From the NCBI GenBank assembly GCA_902596545.1, contig CACJUH010000006.1:1-64000 (forward strand): 64,000 bases of DNA. The letters are read 5' to 3'. The notes under the pieces were generated by a model, which was not told where the DNA came from, searched no databases, and saw only the letters and a program-made list of their open reading frames with translations. Each line of letters begins with the position of its first letter. Within the stretch, counting starts at the first letter, position 1. The stretch is from an uncultured Candidatus Actinomarina sp. GTDB taxonomy: Bacteria; Actinomycetota; Acidimicrobiia; Actinomarinales; Actinomarinaceae. Below, one piece after another: positions 34,494 through 43,651 of the stretch. The position numbers were made by a program, and so were the translations under genes.

Positions 34494-35549
34494 TTAAACT
34501 AAATCTTGTTCTCTAATTCCAAATGACGGATGTCTTAATCTACAAAGAGCAAGTTTTTCTAATTGTCTAATTCTTTCTCTTGTTAAATCAAATTCTTCAC
34601 CAATTTCTTCAAGAGTTCTAGGAACGCCATCATAAAAACCATATCTCAGTGCAAGAATTCTTCCCTCTCTCTCAGGCAATCTGCTTATGCTGTCTCGTAA
34701 ACTTTCAGCAACATCAAGATCTTGAACTATCAACGAAGGATCGCTTGCGTCTTCATCTTGAATAAAATCTCCAAGTTGAGCACCGTCTTCACCAACTGGC
34801 TGTTCTAGAGAAACAGTATCAGCAACACTTAAAGCAAGTTCAACTTTGTCTACGCCTACACCTGCTTCTTTTGCAATTTCCTGAGGTTTTGGATCTCTAC
34901 CTAACTCAGCTTTTAATTGTGCTTGCGCTGCTCTAACAGCTGCCATTGTGTCATGTAAGTGAACAGGAATTCTCACAGTACGAGATTTATCTGCTATTGC
35001 TCTTGTAATTGCCTGTCTAATCCACCAAGTAGCATAGGTTGAGAATTTAAAACCTTTTCTCCAATCAAATTTTTCAACTGCTCTAATTAAGCCTAAGTTA
35101 CCTTCTTGAATCAAGTCTAAAAAGTCAATTCCAGATGTGTTTGCATATCTCCTAGCATTTGCAACAACAAGTCTTAAGTTAGCTGTCAAAAACGCATCTT
35201 TCGCTTCTGCGCCTTTCTTTCTATCTCTTTTGAGTCTTATCTCACCTTTTTTATCTTTAAATTGTTTTTTATGAAGTTTGACAGCAGCTTTTTCACCTGA
35301 TTCAATTTTTTGGGCTAATTCTACTTCTTGCTCAGCAGTCAATAAGTCAAAGTTACCAATAGCTGTAAGGTATTGACTTACGAGATCAGTAGTAAGTTTT
35401 CCTTTGTCGTCAGCTAATTTTTTTGTAAGAGATTTAGCTTTTTCACGAGCAGCTTTTTCCTGTTCAGGTGTTAAAGTCGTGTCTTCATTTGAAAAATCGA
35501 CCTCTTTAGCCTCAGGTTTTGGTTTTGAAGGAATTGTTTTAGTTACCAT
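34494..35549 (-). CDS. Primary RNA polymerase sigma factor (HrdB/SigA-like)
   Basis: A 351-residue sigma-70. Region 1.2 is [28 protein letters not shown]. Region 2 has [58 protein letters not shown], including the -10-reading helix. Region 3 is [20 protein letters not shown]. Region 4 is [35 protein letters not shown], the -35-reading HTH. The N-terminus is short and Lys/Glu-rich with no full region 1.1. This is the best candidate for the factor reading the TAnnnT elements seen here. It lies 52 bases upstream of tldD. Confidence 0.92.
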   Translation of the reverse strand: MVTKTIPSKPKPEAKEVDFSNEDTTLTPEQEKAAREKAKSLTKKLADDKGKLTTDLVSQYLTAIGNFDLLTAEQEVELAQKIESGEKAAVKLHKKQFKDKKGEIRLKRDRKKGAEAKDAFLTANLRLVVANARRYANTSGIDFLDLIQEGNLGLIRAVEKFDWRKGFKFSTYATWWIRQAITRAIADKSRTVRIPVHLHDTMAAVRAAQAQLKAELGRDPKPQEIAKEAGVGVDKVELALSVADTVSLEQPVGEDGAQLGDFIQDEDASDPSLIVQDLDVAESLRDSISRLPEREGRILALRYGFYDGVPRTLEEIGEEFDLTRERIRQLEKLALCRLRHPSFGIREQDLV

Positions 35550-35619
35550 CGTATATTTTGACTTTTCCTTTTCTCATCTAGTTACAAAGATGAAGTCTAT
35601 AACCATGTTTAATTTAAAG

Positions 35620-36504
35620 CTAATTTGTAGGTAGATTATTTTTTACCTTATCCAAACTCACATATATATAGGTAATCCATAATAAATCAGCCATTGCTAG
35701 ATGAAAAATACTAAGAAATAGAACAATGTTTGATAAAACATTAGTAACACCAAGAAAAATTGCTGCAAAAATCAAAAATTTAAGAAAATTTGTGTTTATA
35801 TTGAATCTTTCTTGAAGTTGCTTGGATTCAATATATAAACCTATTGATAAAATTGTTGAAACTATAGGATGAAAAATTCTCAATCTGGTCAATAACTCAG
35901 AAGTTTTATCAAAATCATCCAGAAAACCTTCATAAAAAGACGCGCTTGGATATAGTACATCAGCAAGGGCAGTTATTGATCCAGTAGCCCCAGTAAGAAG
36001 AAAGAAAATAGATATAATAATAAAATTTCTATCCCAAAGATTTTTTATACTGTCTAATTTGTTTTCAAGTATTTTATAGAGAATTACATAGCTAGCTAAA
36101 AGGCCGAAAGTATTAACTAGGTGGATTGGTACAGCAATGATTCTAGGTAGTGAACTATTTAATCCTACCCATTCAAATACCACTATTACAGCACCTATTA
36201 ATGCCTCAAATAGTACAAAAAATGTGAGATAGTTTACTGCGGTTCGTGCAATATTGTCTTTTTCTAATTTTCTTGAATTAATAAAAATATACATAGTAAC
36301 AATTAACAAGACTCCACTAACGCTTCGATGTGAAAACTCAATAATTTCTGATGTATCTGAAAGCGTTGGAATTATTTTTCCTTTGCATGTTGGCCAAGTT
36401 GCACCACAACCATCCCCAGATCCTGTTGCTCTTACAAATGCACCAGCAAGAATAGATAGCACTGAAAGGACTAAACCTAGTTTTGTGTAAAAAAGTAATC
36501 TCAC
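35620..36504 (-). CDS. ctaA: Heme A synthase CtaA/COX15
   Basis: Oxidises heme O to heme A for the aa3-type oxidase whose genes lie at 46-51 kb. The 294-residue protein has about eight helices. FVRATGSGDGCGATWPTCKG carries the paired Cys of the first extracytoplasmic loop found in Bacillus/actinobacterial CtaA, and IEFSHRSVSGVLL and VHLVNTFGLLASYV carry heme-ligand histidines. It is separated from the ctaB-ctaG cluster by about 9 kb. Its start overlaps the stop of the HTH membrane protein gene by 4 bases. Confidence 0.9.
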   Translation of the reverse strand: MRLLFYTKLGLVLSVLSILAGAFVRATGSGDGCGATWPTCKGKIIPTLSDTSEIIEFSHRSVSGVLLIVTMYIFINSRKLEKDNIARTAVNYLTFFVLFEALIGAVIVVFEWVGLNSSLPRIIAVPIHLVNTFGLLASYVILYKILENKLDSIKNLWDRNFIIISIFFLLTGATGSITALADVLYPSASFYEGFLDDFDKTSELLTRLRIFHPIVSTILSIGLYIESKQLQERFNINTNFLKFLIFAAIFLGVTNVLSNIVLFLSIFHLAMADLLWITYIYVSLDKVKNNLPTN

Positions 36505-37085
36505 AATAAGTTATCTATAAATAAGTTGAAGGAGTCCCAAAATAGCTGAAAAAAACTAAAAATAATTACACCTAAAATAGAAAGCAGACCAAGAGTTTTT
36601 AAATTTCTCGAAAAATAAAAACCTATTTGATTTTCATCATATATATATGGTTTTTCTAAAACATTCTGTGCAGGTGCAGCTGTGTCTTCTTCAAAATAGT
36701 AATCATCTGTAATGTGTTCAATTTCATTATCAAATTCATACTCTGTAGTATTTTGCGGTTGTTTTTGAAACAAGTTTCGTAACTTATCAATTTTTGTATT
36801 TGTAACATCTATTTTTTCATTTTTTACTTTGAAAATATCATCCTCAGCAGTTTTGACTTGGCTATTTATTTTACTTTGCGAACTGTATCCTTCTAATGAT
36901 TCGCTAATTTCAGTACCTAGTAATCCTTCTAGTGCATCAATTACCTTGGTTTCAATTGGAAAACTAGTTCCTGCTTCCCATTGTTTAACTTCTTTTAGTT
37001 TTACACCAGTAAATGAAGCAATCTGTTTATTGCTTAATCCTCTATCTTTCTTAAGTTCATTAAATATTTGGTGAAAACTTTTCAT
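36501..37085 (-). CDS. XRE-type HTH protein with C-terminal membrane anchor (RodZ-like layout)
   Basis: A 194-residue protein. An N-terminal XRE/HTH domain (FNELKKDRGLSNKQIASFTGVKLKEVKQWEAG, about residues 8-45) is followed by a long acidic, low-complexity linker and one membrane helix near residues 167-187. This matches the RodZ layout (cytoplasmic HTH plus membrane anchor), but no periplasmic domain follows. RodZ-like shape function or membrane-tethered regulation is inference. It is coupled to ctaA downstream and divergent from tRNA-Sec, with a TAGAAT hexamer 8 bases before the ATG. Confidence 0.6.
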   Translation of the reverse strand: MKSFHQIFNELKKDRGLSNKQIASFTGVKLKEVKQWEAGTSFPIETKVIDALEGLLGTEISESLEGYSSQSKINSQVKTAEDDIFKVKNEKIDVTNTKIDKLRNLFQKQPQNTTEYEFDNEIEHITDDYYFEEDTAAPAQNVLEKPYIYDENQIGFYFSRNLKTLGLLSILGVIIFSFFQLFWDSFNLFIDNLL

Positions 37086-37137
37086 TACATTTAATTCTAT
37101 TCAAATAATATTTTTTTATATAACTAGTCTTAATAAT

Positions 37138-37229
37138 GGAGGTGAATGAGCGCCTGGTGGGCTCCACAGTCTTCAAAACTGTTGAAAGGTGTAAAAGTCT
37201 TTGGCAGGTTCGATTCCTGTCCACCTCCG
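37138..37229 (+). tRNA. selC: tRNA-Sec (anticodon UCA)
   Basis: A 92-base tRNA. Acceptor stem GGAGGTG/CACCTCC, D-stem GAGC/GCTC, anticodon stem ACAGT/ACTGT with loop CTTCAAA, so the anticodon is TCA (37173-37175), reading UGA. The variable arm is long (GAAAGGTGTAAAAGTCTTT) and the T-arm is GCAGGTTCGATTCCTGT, very close to the E. coli tRNA-Sec T-arm. The long variable arm, extended acceptor and UCA anticodon identify selenocysteine tRNA. CCA is not encoded. With selD at the right end of the window, UGA recoding is expected. selA and selB are not in this window. Confidence 0.95.
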
Positions 37230-37252
37230 CTAATTTATACTTTTTTTGTGTT

Positions 37253-37258
37253 TAATAT
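37253..37258 (+). promoter_or_regulatory. Putative -10 element for the 37265 gene
   Basis: TAATAT lies exactly 6 bases before the ATG (spacer AAGAAA), 24 bases after the end of tRNA-Sec. No Shine-Dalgarno sequence is present. This is compatible with a leaderless transcript. Confidence 0.4.
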
Positions 37259-37264
37259 AAGAAA

Positions 37265-37591
37265 ATGACAGAAGAAAATACCTTAGACAACATTGATTTT
37301 GCACCACCTGGATTTAAAGTTTCACCAGGTTGGAGAGTGGGTCATTTGAGAGAAGAGACTTTTACTAAATCTGGATTATTAGTTCCAGCAGGTAGCGAAA
37401 AAACTTCTGAAGCACTTCCTTTAATCGATGTTGATTCTGGAAATCAATTTTGGGCAGTTGCAAGTGGTGCATGGAAATTTATATGGCCACCAACAGGTAA
37501 GGTCGTATTAGCAGTAAGAGAGTCTCAAATTATTGCTGAAGAAGAAATCTCTAATAAATCTGATAGTGGACAACTACCTATAATGAAATAA
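37265..37591 (+). CDS. Small protein with possible GroES-like fold, unknown function
   Basis: A 108-residue soluble protein I do not firmly recognise. KSGLLVPAGSEKTSEALPLI followed by VVLAVRESQIIAEEE loosely recalls the GroES core (GGIVLPDSAKEK ... LRESDILAV), with the mobile-loop region very different and WAVASGAWKFIWPPTG inserted between. It is therefore either a diverged GroES-like protein or coincidence. It follows tRNA-Sec, and hflX starts immediately after its stop, so the two are probably co-transcribed. No signal peptide or membrane helix. Confidence 0.6.
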   Translation: MTEENTLDNIDFAPPGFKVSPGWRVGHLREETFTKSGLLVPAGSEKTSEALPLIDVDSGNQFWAVASGAWKFIWPPTGKVVLAVRESQIIAEEEISNKSDSGQLPIMK

Positions 37592-38911
37592 TTGAATCAA
37601 AGAAATAACCCTAACCAATCCGATAGAAAACTTCTAACTGTATCAGACAGAGATATATTTGTAACTACTCAAAAAGCTTTACTAGTCGGAATAATCCTAA
37701 AAAATGAAATCAGAGCAGATAAAGAAGAATCTCTCAAAGAACTTATTAACCTAGTAAAAACGGCTGGCTCAAATCCCACAATTATACAAACAAAAAGAGT
37801 TGAAAGAGTAGACCCTAAAACTTACATAGGAAAAGGTTCTATTGCAGAATTAGTAGACATTTCTGATGCAAATGATATAGATGTTGTCATATTTGATTGT
37901 GAACTTACTCCAAATCAACAAAAAGAACTTCGTGCATTATTTAAATGTGACGTTGTTGATAGAACTGGTTTAATCTTAGATATATTTGCCTTACATGCTC
38001 AATCAAAGGAAGCAACTTTACAGGTCGAACTTGCATTATCAATTTATTTAAAACCAAGATTGGCTGGCTTGGGAAAAACTTTAAATCAGCAAGGTGGTGG
38101 CATAGGCACTAGAGGTCCTGGTGAGACTAAGCTAGAAACAGATAATCGATTAATTGACAACAGAATTAACAAATTAAAAAAAGAAATAAAAAAAGTAGGT
38201 AAACAAAGAGAAGTTCAATCAAGTTTTAGGAAAAAAAACAATACTCCATTAGTTTCAATAGTTGGATATACAAATGCTGGTAAATCTACTTTACTTGAAA
38301 AAATAACAGAGTCTAAAACCTATGTCGCTAATGAGTTGTTTGCAACTGTAGATTCCCTTCAACGAGAATTAAAAGTAGATGATTTAAGCGAACCAATTAT
38401 TATTTCTGATACAGTTGGTTTCATACAAAACCTTCCTACAACATTGATCGATTCATTTAAATCAACACTCACAGTAGTGAAAGAAGCTAACCTGCTTATA
38501 CATGTTGTTGACGCTGCATCTGCTATTCCAGAAATGCATATTTCTACAGTACATGAAATTCTGAAACAAATTGAATCAAATGTAGAAGAGCTTTTAGTCT
38601 TCAACAAGATAGATAAAATAGATAAAGCATCTCTAAATTTTTTACAGGAAAAATATGAAAGTGCAATTTTTGTTTCTTCGATAAAACAAACAAATCTTGA
38701 TCAATTGATTTCAGCAATTACTTATAAAATTTTTGGAAATTTAATTGAAGTTAAACTTTTAACAAGCCCTAAGCATTTAGATACACTACATAAGTTTTCA
38801 ACAATCAAAAATGTAGTCAATAAAGAAGATCAATTAGAAGTTGAGGTATCAATAAGAAATTATTATCTAAATAATTTAGTTAAAAAGGAAGTTGTTAAAA
38901 TTCTCTCATGA
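37592..38911 (+). CDS. hflX: Ribosome-associated GTPase HflX
   Basis: A 439-residue GTPase that rescues stalled or hibernating ribosomes. The N-terminal HflX domain ends with a GGxGTRGPGExKLE signature (QQGGGIGTRGPGETKLETDN), then the G-domain: VGYTNAGKSTLLEKI (G1), SDTVGFIQNLP (G3), LVFNKIDKID (G4). Start is TTG directly after the preceding TAA, since the N-terminal sequence is otherwise complete. It overlaps gnd by 4 bases. Confidence 0.92.
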   Translation: MNQRNNPNQSDRKLLTVSDRDIFVTTQKALLVGIILKNEIRADKEESLKELINLVKTAGSNPTIIQTKRVERVDPKTYIGKGSIAELVDISDANDIDVVIFDCELTPNQQKELRALFKCDVVDRTGLILDIFALHAQSKEATLQVELALSIYLKPRLAGLGKTLNQQGGGIGTRGPGETKLETDNRLIDNRINKLKKEIKKVGKQREVQSSFRKKNNTPLVSIVGYTNAGKSTLLEKITESKTYVANELFATVDSLQRELKVDDLSEPIIISDTVGFIQNLPTTLIDSFKSTLTVVKEANLLIHVVDAASAIPEMHISTVHEILKQIESNVEELLVFNKIDKIDKASLNFLQEKYESAIFVSSIKQTNLDQLISAITYKIFGNLIEVKLLTSPKHLDTLHKFSTIKNVVNKEDQLEVEVSIRNYYLNNLVKKEVVKILS

Positions 38912-40272
38912 GTGAAACAATAGGTATTGTTGGCATCGGAGTAATGGGGAGAAATATCGCATTAAATTTTTCTGATAATGACATAAATGTAGTTGTATTT
39001 AACAAGTCCAAAGATAAGATTGATGACCTTATTCATGAGGGTTCTAAAAAAAATATATCTGGATTTACTAGCCTCAATGAATTTGTAAAAAATATTGAAA
39101 GTCCGAGAAACATTCTTTTAATGGTTCCATCTGGTGAGGCTACTAATAGTGTAGCGGAAGAACTATTAGATTTGCTCGATCATGACGATGTTTTAATTGA
39201 TGGTGGAAATTCTTTTTATAAAGATAGCCTTGAACTTGGAAATAAATGTAAAAAGAAAAAAATACGCTTTGTAGGTATGGGTGTTTCAGGTGGAGAAACA
39301 GGAGCAAGGCACGGACCTGCATTAATGCTTGGCACTGGTGACAACATTCCAGAAAATTTATTATCAATGATCAAATCTATATCAGCAAAAAGCAGTTATG
39401 GGGACTGCGTTGGCGTTTACAAAGGTTATGGCACTGGACACTTTATAAAAATGCTACATAATGGAATTGAGTATGCTGAAATGCAAATACTTGCAGAAAT
39501 TTATAGTATTTTAAAGAGTTCTAACCTTAGTAATATAGAAATTAGTAATTTTTTTGAAAGTCTTAAAGAAAAAAATCAATCTTCTTACTTAATTGAAATA
39601 TCTTCAGAAATTATAAAAAAGAAAACAAATAACGAATATCTAATTGATACTATTAAGCCTGTTGCCAATAACAAAGGTACTGGTAAATTAACAGTAGAAA
39701 CGTCTCTAGAATCCAACTTTCCTTTGCCTAGTATCTATGAAGCTTTTAACGCAAGAGTAGAAAGTCATTTTCAAAAAATTTGGCCCAAAGTTACACATTC
39801 AAAAAATTTAAATGTCGATTTAAATAAAATTGAAAATACAATATATTTTGCACGTCTTTCAACTTTGATTCAAGGAATTTTATTTATTGAGCATTTCAGC
39901 AACAAGGAAAGCCTTGAAATTAAAATTCCAGAAGTATTACAAAATTGGCTAGCAGGTTGCATAATTCGATCTGACTTACTTAAAGATATTAAAGAAATTT
40001 ATGAAGAAATTTCAACAGATTCATCCATTGTTGAAATAGAGGAAATACAAAACCAATTAGAAGAAAAATTAGATGACATTAAAACAACAATTAATAAAGC
40101 TGTTGAAAGTCAGATTGCTCTACCGGTAATTTATTCCTCATATAATTGGTATATCAATTCCTCGAATAATTTCAACCCTTCATCATTAATCCAAGCTCAG
40201 CGAGATTTCTTTGGTGCACACATGGTCCAACTTTTAAATGAAGATGAATTTATACACTTAGACTGGGTTTGA
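38908..40272 (+). CDS. gnd: 6-phosphogluconate dehydrogenase (decarboxylating)
   Basis: Oxidises 6-phosphogluconate to ribulose-5-phosphate, CO2 and NADPH. The 454 residues are slightly short (usual 465-485). Motifs: GIVGIGVMGRNIALNFSD (Rossmann), DVLIDGGNSFYKDS, FVGMGVSGGETGARHGPALMLG, GHFIKMLHNGIEYAEMQILAE (catalytic Lys and Glu), and a C-terminal QAQRDFFGAH. It is the long, three-domain form. It follows hflX with an overlapping start. Confidence 0.93.
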   Translation: MSETIGIVGIGVMGRNIALNFSDNDINVVVFNKSKDKIDDLIHEGSKKNISGFTSLNEFVKNIESPRNILLMVPSGEATNSVAEELLDLLDHDDVLIDGGNSFYKDSLELGNKCKKKKIRFVGMGVSGGETGARHGPALMLGTGDNIPENLLSMIKSISAKSSYGDCVGVYKGYGTGHFIKMLHNGIEYAEMQILAEIYSILKSSNLSNIEISNFFESLKEKNQSSYLIEISSEIIKKKTNNEYLIDTIKPVANNKGTGKLTVETSLESNFPLPSIYEAFNARVESHFQKIWPKVTHSKNLNVDLNKIENTIYFARLSTLIQGILFIEHFSNKESLEIKIPEVLQNWLAGCIIRSDLLKDIKEIYEEISTDSSIVEIEEIQNQLEEKLDDIKTTINKAVESQIALPVIYSSYNWYINSSNNFNPSSLIQAQRDFFGAHMVQLLNEDEFIHLDWV

Positions 40273-40285
40273 TTCTCATATAAAC

Positions 40286-40291
40286 TACAAT
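40286..40291 (+). promoter_or_regulatory. Putative -10 element for pepN; decides the start codon
   Basis: TACAAT lies exactly 6 bases before the ATG at 40298 (spacer TTGTTA). It favours that ATG over the TTG at 40292 used in the ORF track. Confidence 0.45.
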
Positions 40292-40297
40292 TTGTTA

Positions 40298-42811
40298 ATG
40301 AATCAAAATATTTTACTTCCAAAATTAGCAATACCTAACAGATATGAAATAAGTCTTGATATCGACCTTAAAAATTTTAAATATCTTGGAAAAGAAATCG
40401 TATTCATAGAGGTTGTAGAGGACACTGACGAAATACATTTACATGCAGTCGGTTTAACAATCAATTCTTCTTTTATAGAAGACGATAATGGAGCACATAT
40501 TGACGGATCTGTAAATTATCTAAATGAAGATGAAAAAATAATAATAAACTTTGAAGAAAAAGTTACCTCTGGTGACTGGAAATTATATATTGATTTCGAA
40601 GGTGAAATTGTTGATGATTTAAGAGGTTTTTATAGAAGCAAGTTTGTAGATGAAAATAATGAACAACACTGGATAGCTACAACCCAATTTGAACCCACTT
40701 CTGCAAGAATGGCTTTTCCCTGTTGGGATGAACCAGAATATAAGTCGGTTTTTTCAATAACTCTTACATCTGATAAATCAGATATAAGAGTTAGCAATGA
40801 AAAAGTTATTAGTGAAACAACCTTGAACGAGAAAACTACAAGTAAGTTTGAAGACTCAATGAGAATGTCTACCTATCTTGTTGCTTTTGTGGTTGGTCCT
40901 CTAGAAATTACTGAAATAGGAAAATCTAAAACAACAGATGTTAGAGTTGTTCACAGGCCTGGATTTGGGCACCAAACAAAATTTGCAGGAGAAGCAGCCA
41001 TAAAAATTTTGGACTTTTTTGAAAATTATTATGATATCAATTACCCAGGAACGAAATTAGATTTAATAGCTATCCCAGATTTTGCTATGGGCGCCATGGA
41101 AAATGTCGGTGCTGTAACTTTTAGAGAAACTTTGCTGTTAATTGATGTTGAAAAGGCTACAAGAGCAGAGTTGTCTAGGTCTGTTGAAGTTGTTGCGCAT
41201 GAACTTGCACATATGTGGTTTGGAGATTTAGTAACAATGAAATGGTGGGATGGAATTTGGTTAAATGAAGCATTCGCAAGTTTAATGGAAGTGATTGCCT
41301 CAGAAGCTACCTATCCGGAATTTAAGTTGTGGAATGAATTAAACCTAGCAAGAAGCCAGGGTTTTAATGTAGATTCGCTTAAATCTTCAAGACCAGTTGA
41401 GTTTGAAGTTGCAACACCAGAAGAAGCGGAAGAAATGTTTGATGTTCTAACATATCAAAAAGGTTCTACTGTTTTAAGAATGTTTGAAACTTTTATTGGT
41501 GAAGAAAATTTTAAAAAAGGTGTCAGAAATTATTTGAACAAACACAAATATAAAAATACCCACTCATCTGATTTGTGGACAGAGCTTTCTGGAGAAACAG
41601 AATATGATTTAGAAGATATCTTGCCCACTTGGATAAAACAAGAAGGCTATCCAATAATTAGTATTGAACATAATGAAAATACAAATTTTACTTTTTCGCA
41701 ATCAAAGTTTTTAATTGATGGCGAGACTGATGATTCATTGTGGAAAGTTCCTATAAATATCCGTTTTCTAGATAATGGTAAAAGTCAAAAAGTTCTTTTA
41801 GAAAACAAGTCTGACTCTTTTGAGCTTATTGGCAATGTACCATTCATCAATAACGGAGGTTGGTCCTTTTTCCACTCAACATATGAAGCTGAACATCTAA
41901 ATGAAATTATTCGCTACTTTGATGATTTGGATATTAATGAAAAATACCGACTACTTGAAGATTCATGGATGTCATTAAGGACAGAGAAGCTGACTTTAGA
42001 AAGTTTCCTTAAACTAATTGATTTATATAAAAATGAATCCGATAAAAATATATGGTCTTTAGTTTCAGGGATATTTGCCACTCTTCATAAGATAGATTCA
42101 AGTAATGAACTAGAAAATTATATAGCACAATTCTGTAAACCATTATTGGACAAATTGGGAAGCGAGTATAAAGAAGGTATAGATCAAGAAATGTCCCAAT
42201 TGAAATCATTGATTTGTTTTTTGTATGCAAAATACTCAAAAGATGATAAATTTATTTCACACTTCACAGATCAATTTAATTCAGAAAAATATAAAGACTA
42301 TTCTGATGGAAATTACTATAACTTAGTCCTCTCTGTATCAGGATTAGACAAATCAATTTCAATTAATAATTATTTAAACAACTTCATTAATTCAGATTCT
42401 CCACAAATTGAAGCTAGGTTTAGATCAAGCCTTCCAGGAGTTAATGATCCAGAGACTCCAAAAGTAGTTATTGAAGCAATACTTAATGAGACTATAAGAG
42501 GTGCTGATGCCCCATACTTGCTTGCTGGCCTGATATCACATCCTGAAAATGGTAAAGATGCTTGGGAAATTATAAAGTCAAACTGGGAAGATTTACTGAA
42601 AGTAATGCCTGAATGGACTTCATCACGAATTCTTGACGGGCTACCCTCTGTTTATGATGAAAATATAGGAAAAGACATCCAAGATTTCATAAAATTAAAC
42701 CCACTTCCATCTGCAGAAAAACTAATGAAGCAAAAGTTTGAAAGATTAAATGCAAATATTAAATTTAAAAATTCAATAAATAGTGTTTTAAAAAAGGCTA
42801 AATTTGTATAA
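40298..42811 (+). CDS. pepN: Aminopeptidase N, M1 family
   Basis: A broad-specificity zinc aminopeptidase of 837 residues, near normal length. GAMENVGAVTFRE is the exopeptidase motif. VAHELAHMWFGDLVTMKWWDGIWLNEAFAS is the HExxH-x18-E zinc site. The N-terminal beta-domain (ATTQFEPTSARMAFPCWDEPEYKSVF) and a long ERAP1-like helical C-terminus are present. No signal peptide, so it is cytoplasmic, as in actinobacterial PepN. The ATG start is chosen because TACAAT precedes it by 6 bases. Confidence 0.94.
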   Translation: MNQNILLPKLAIPNRYEISLDIDLKNFKYLGKEIVFIEVVEDTDEIHLHAVGLTINSSFIEDDNGAHIDGSVNYLNEDEKIIINFEEKVTSGDWKLYIDFEGEIVDDLRGFYRSKFVDENNEQHWIATTQFEPTSARMAFPCWDEPEYKSVFSITLTSDKSDIRVSNEKVISETTLNEKTTSKFEDSMRMSTYLVAFVVGPLEITEIGKSKTTDVRVVHRPGFGHQTKFAGEAAIKILDFFENYYDINYPGTKLDLIAIPDFAMGAMENVGAVTFRETLLLIDVEKATRAELSRSVEVVAHELAHMWFGDLVTMKWWDGIWLNEAFASLMEVIASEATYPEFKLWNELNLARSQGFNVDSLKSSRPVEFEVATPEEAEEMFDVLTYQKGSTVLRMFETFIGEENFKKGVRNYLNKHKYKNTHSSDLWTELSGETEYDLEDILPTWIKQEGYPIISIEHNENTNFTFSQSKFLIDGETDDSLWKVPINIRFLDNGKSQKVLLENKSDSFELIGNVPFINNGGWSFFHSTYEAEHLNEIIRYFDDLDINEKYRLLEDSWMSLRTEKLTLESFLKLIDLYKNESDKNIWSLVSGIFATLHKIDSSNELENYIAQFCKPLLDKLGSEYKEGIDQEMSQLKSLICFLYAKYSKDDKFISHFTDQFNSEKYKDYSDGNYYNLVLSVSGLDKSISINNYLNNFINSDSPQIEARFRSSLPGVNDPETPKVVIEAILNETIRGADAPYLLAGLISHPENGKDAWEIIKSNWEDLLKVMPEWTSSRILDGLPSVYDENIGKDIQDFIKLNPLPSAEKLMKQKFERLNANIKFKNSINSVLKKAKFV

Positions 42812-42822
42812 AAGGAGATGAA

Positions 42823-43641
42823 ATGAAACCAAGAATTGCTGTATTTTTACAACCTCAACATGCAGAGTATGACCAGATAAGAAAAGCTGCTAAGGAATCA
42901 GAAGAAATTGGTGCAGATGTTATTTACAACTGGGACCATTTCTATCCACTATACAAAGAAGATGGTACACAATGGGAACAAGGTGAAAGAAGAGAGGGAA
43001 AGCATTTTGAATGTTGGACTATGCTAGCTAGCTGGGCTGAAGTGACAGATAACATTGATATAGGTCCCTTAGTTACTTGTAATTCATATAGAAATCCTGA
43101 ACTACTAGCTGATATGGCTAGAACAGTTGACCACATATCTGATGGGCGAGTAATTCTTGGAATCGGCTCAGGTTGGTTTGAACAAGATTATGAAGAGTAT
43201 GGTTATGAGTTTGGCACAGCAATATGGAGACTCAAAGAACTAGAAAAATCATTGGAAAGAATTGTAAAAAGGATGGGTAAATTAGATCCGCAGCCTAAAA
43301 GAAAGATACCCATACTAATCGGAGGTGGTGGAGAAAAAGTGACTCTTAGGCTAGTCGCACAGTATGCAGACATTTGGCATGGATTTGCAACGAAAACAGA
43401 AGAACGAAGTGGCATTGAAACTGTAGCACACAAAAATTCAGTATTAAACAATTGGTGTTCTGAAGTAGGAAGAGATCCAAATGAAATACAAAGATCAATT
43501 GGAATAGATATTAAAAGAATTGATCTTGCCGATGATCTGTTGGAAGCTGGAGCTACTGAAGTAACTTTAGCCGTTAATGGACCAGGATATGATTTATCTT
43601 TAGTCAAAGAGTGGATTGCATGGAGAGATTCAAAAGAATAG
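42823..43641 (+). CDS. LLM-class (luciferase-like) oxidoreductase, probably F420-dependent
   Basis: A 272-residue TIM barrel of the luciferase-like family. IDIGPLVTCNSYRNPELLADMARTVDHISDGRVILGIGSGWFEQDYEEYG is the family core (N-P-A/E-L-L-A, D-x-x-S-x-G-R, G-x-G-x-G-W). The resemblance is to mycobacterial F420-dependent members rather than FMN luciferases, but cofactor choice is inference, and no F420 biosynthesis gene is in the window. AAAGGAG lies just before the ATG, one of the clearer Shine-Dalgarno sites here. Confidence 0.85.
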   Translation: MKPRIAVFLQPQHAEYDQIRKAAKESEEIGADVIYNWDHFYPLYKEDGTQWEQGERREGKHFECWTMLASWAEVTDNIDIGPLVTCNSYRNPELLADMARTVDHISDGRVILGIGSGWFEQDYEEYGYEFGTAIWRLKELEKSLERIVKRMGKLDPQPKRKIPILIGGGGEKVTLRLVAQYADIWHGFATKTEERSGIETVAHKNSVLNNWCSEVGRDPNEIQRSIGIDIKRIDLADDLLEAGATEVTLAVNGPGYDLSLVKEWIAWRDSKE

Positions 43642-43651
43642 ACAGCAAGAC

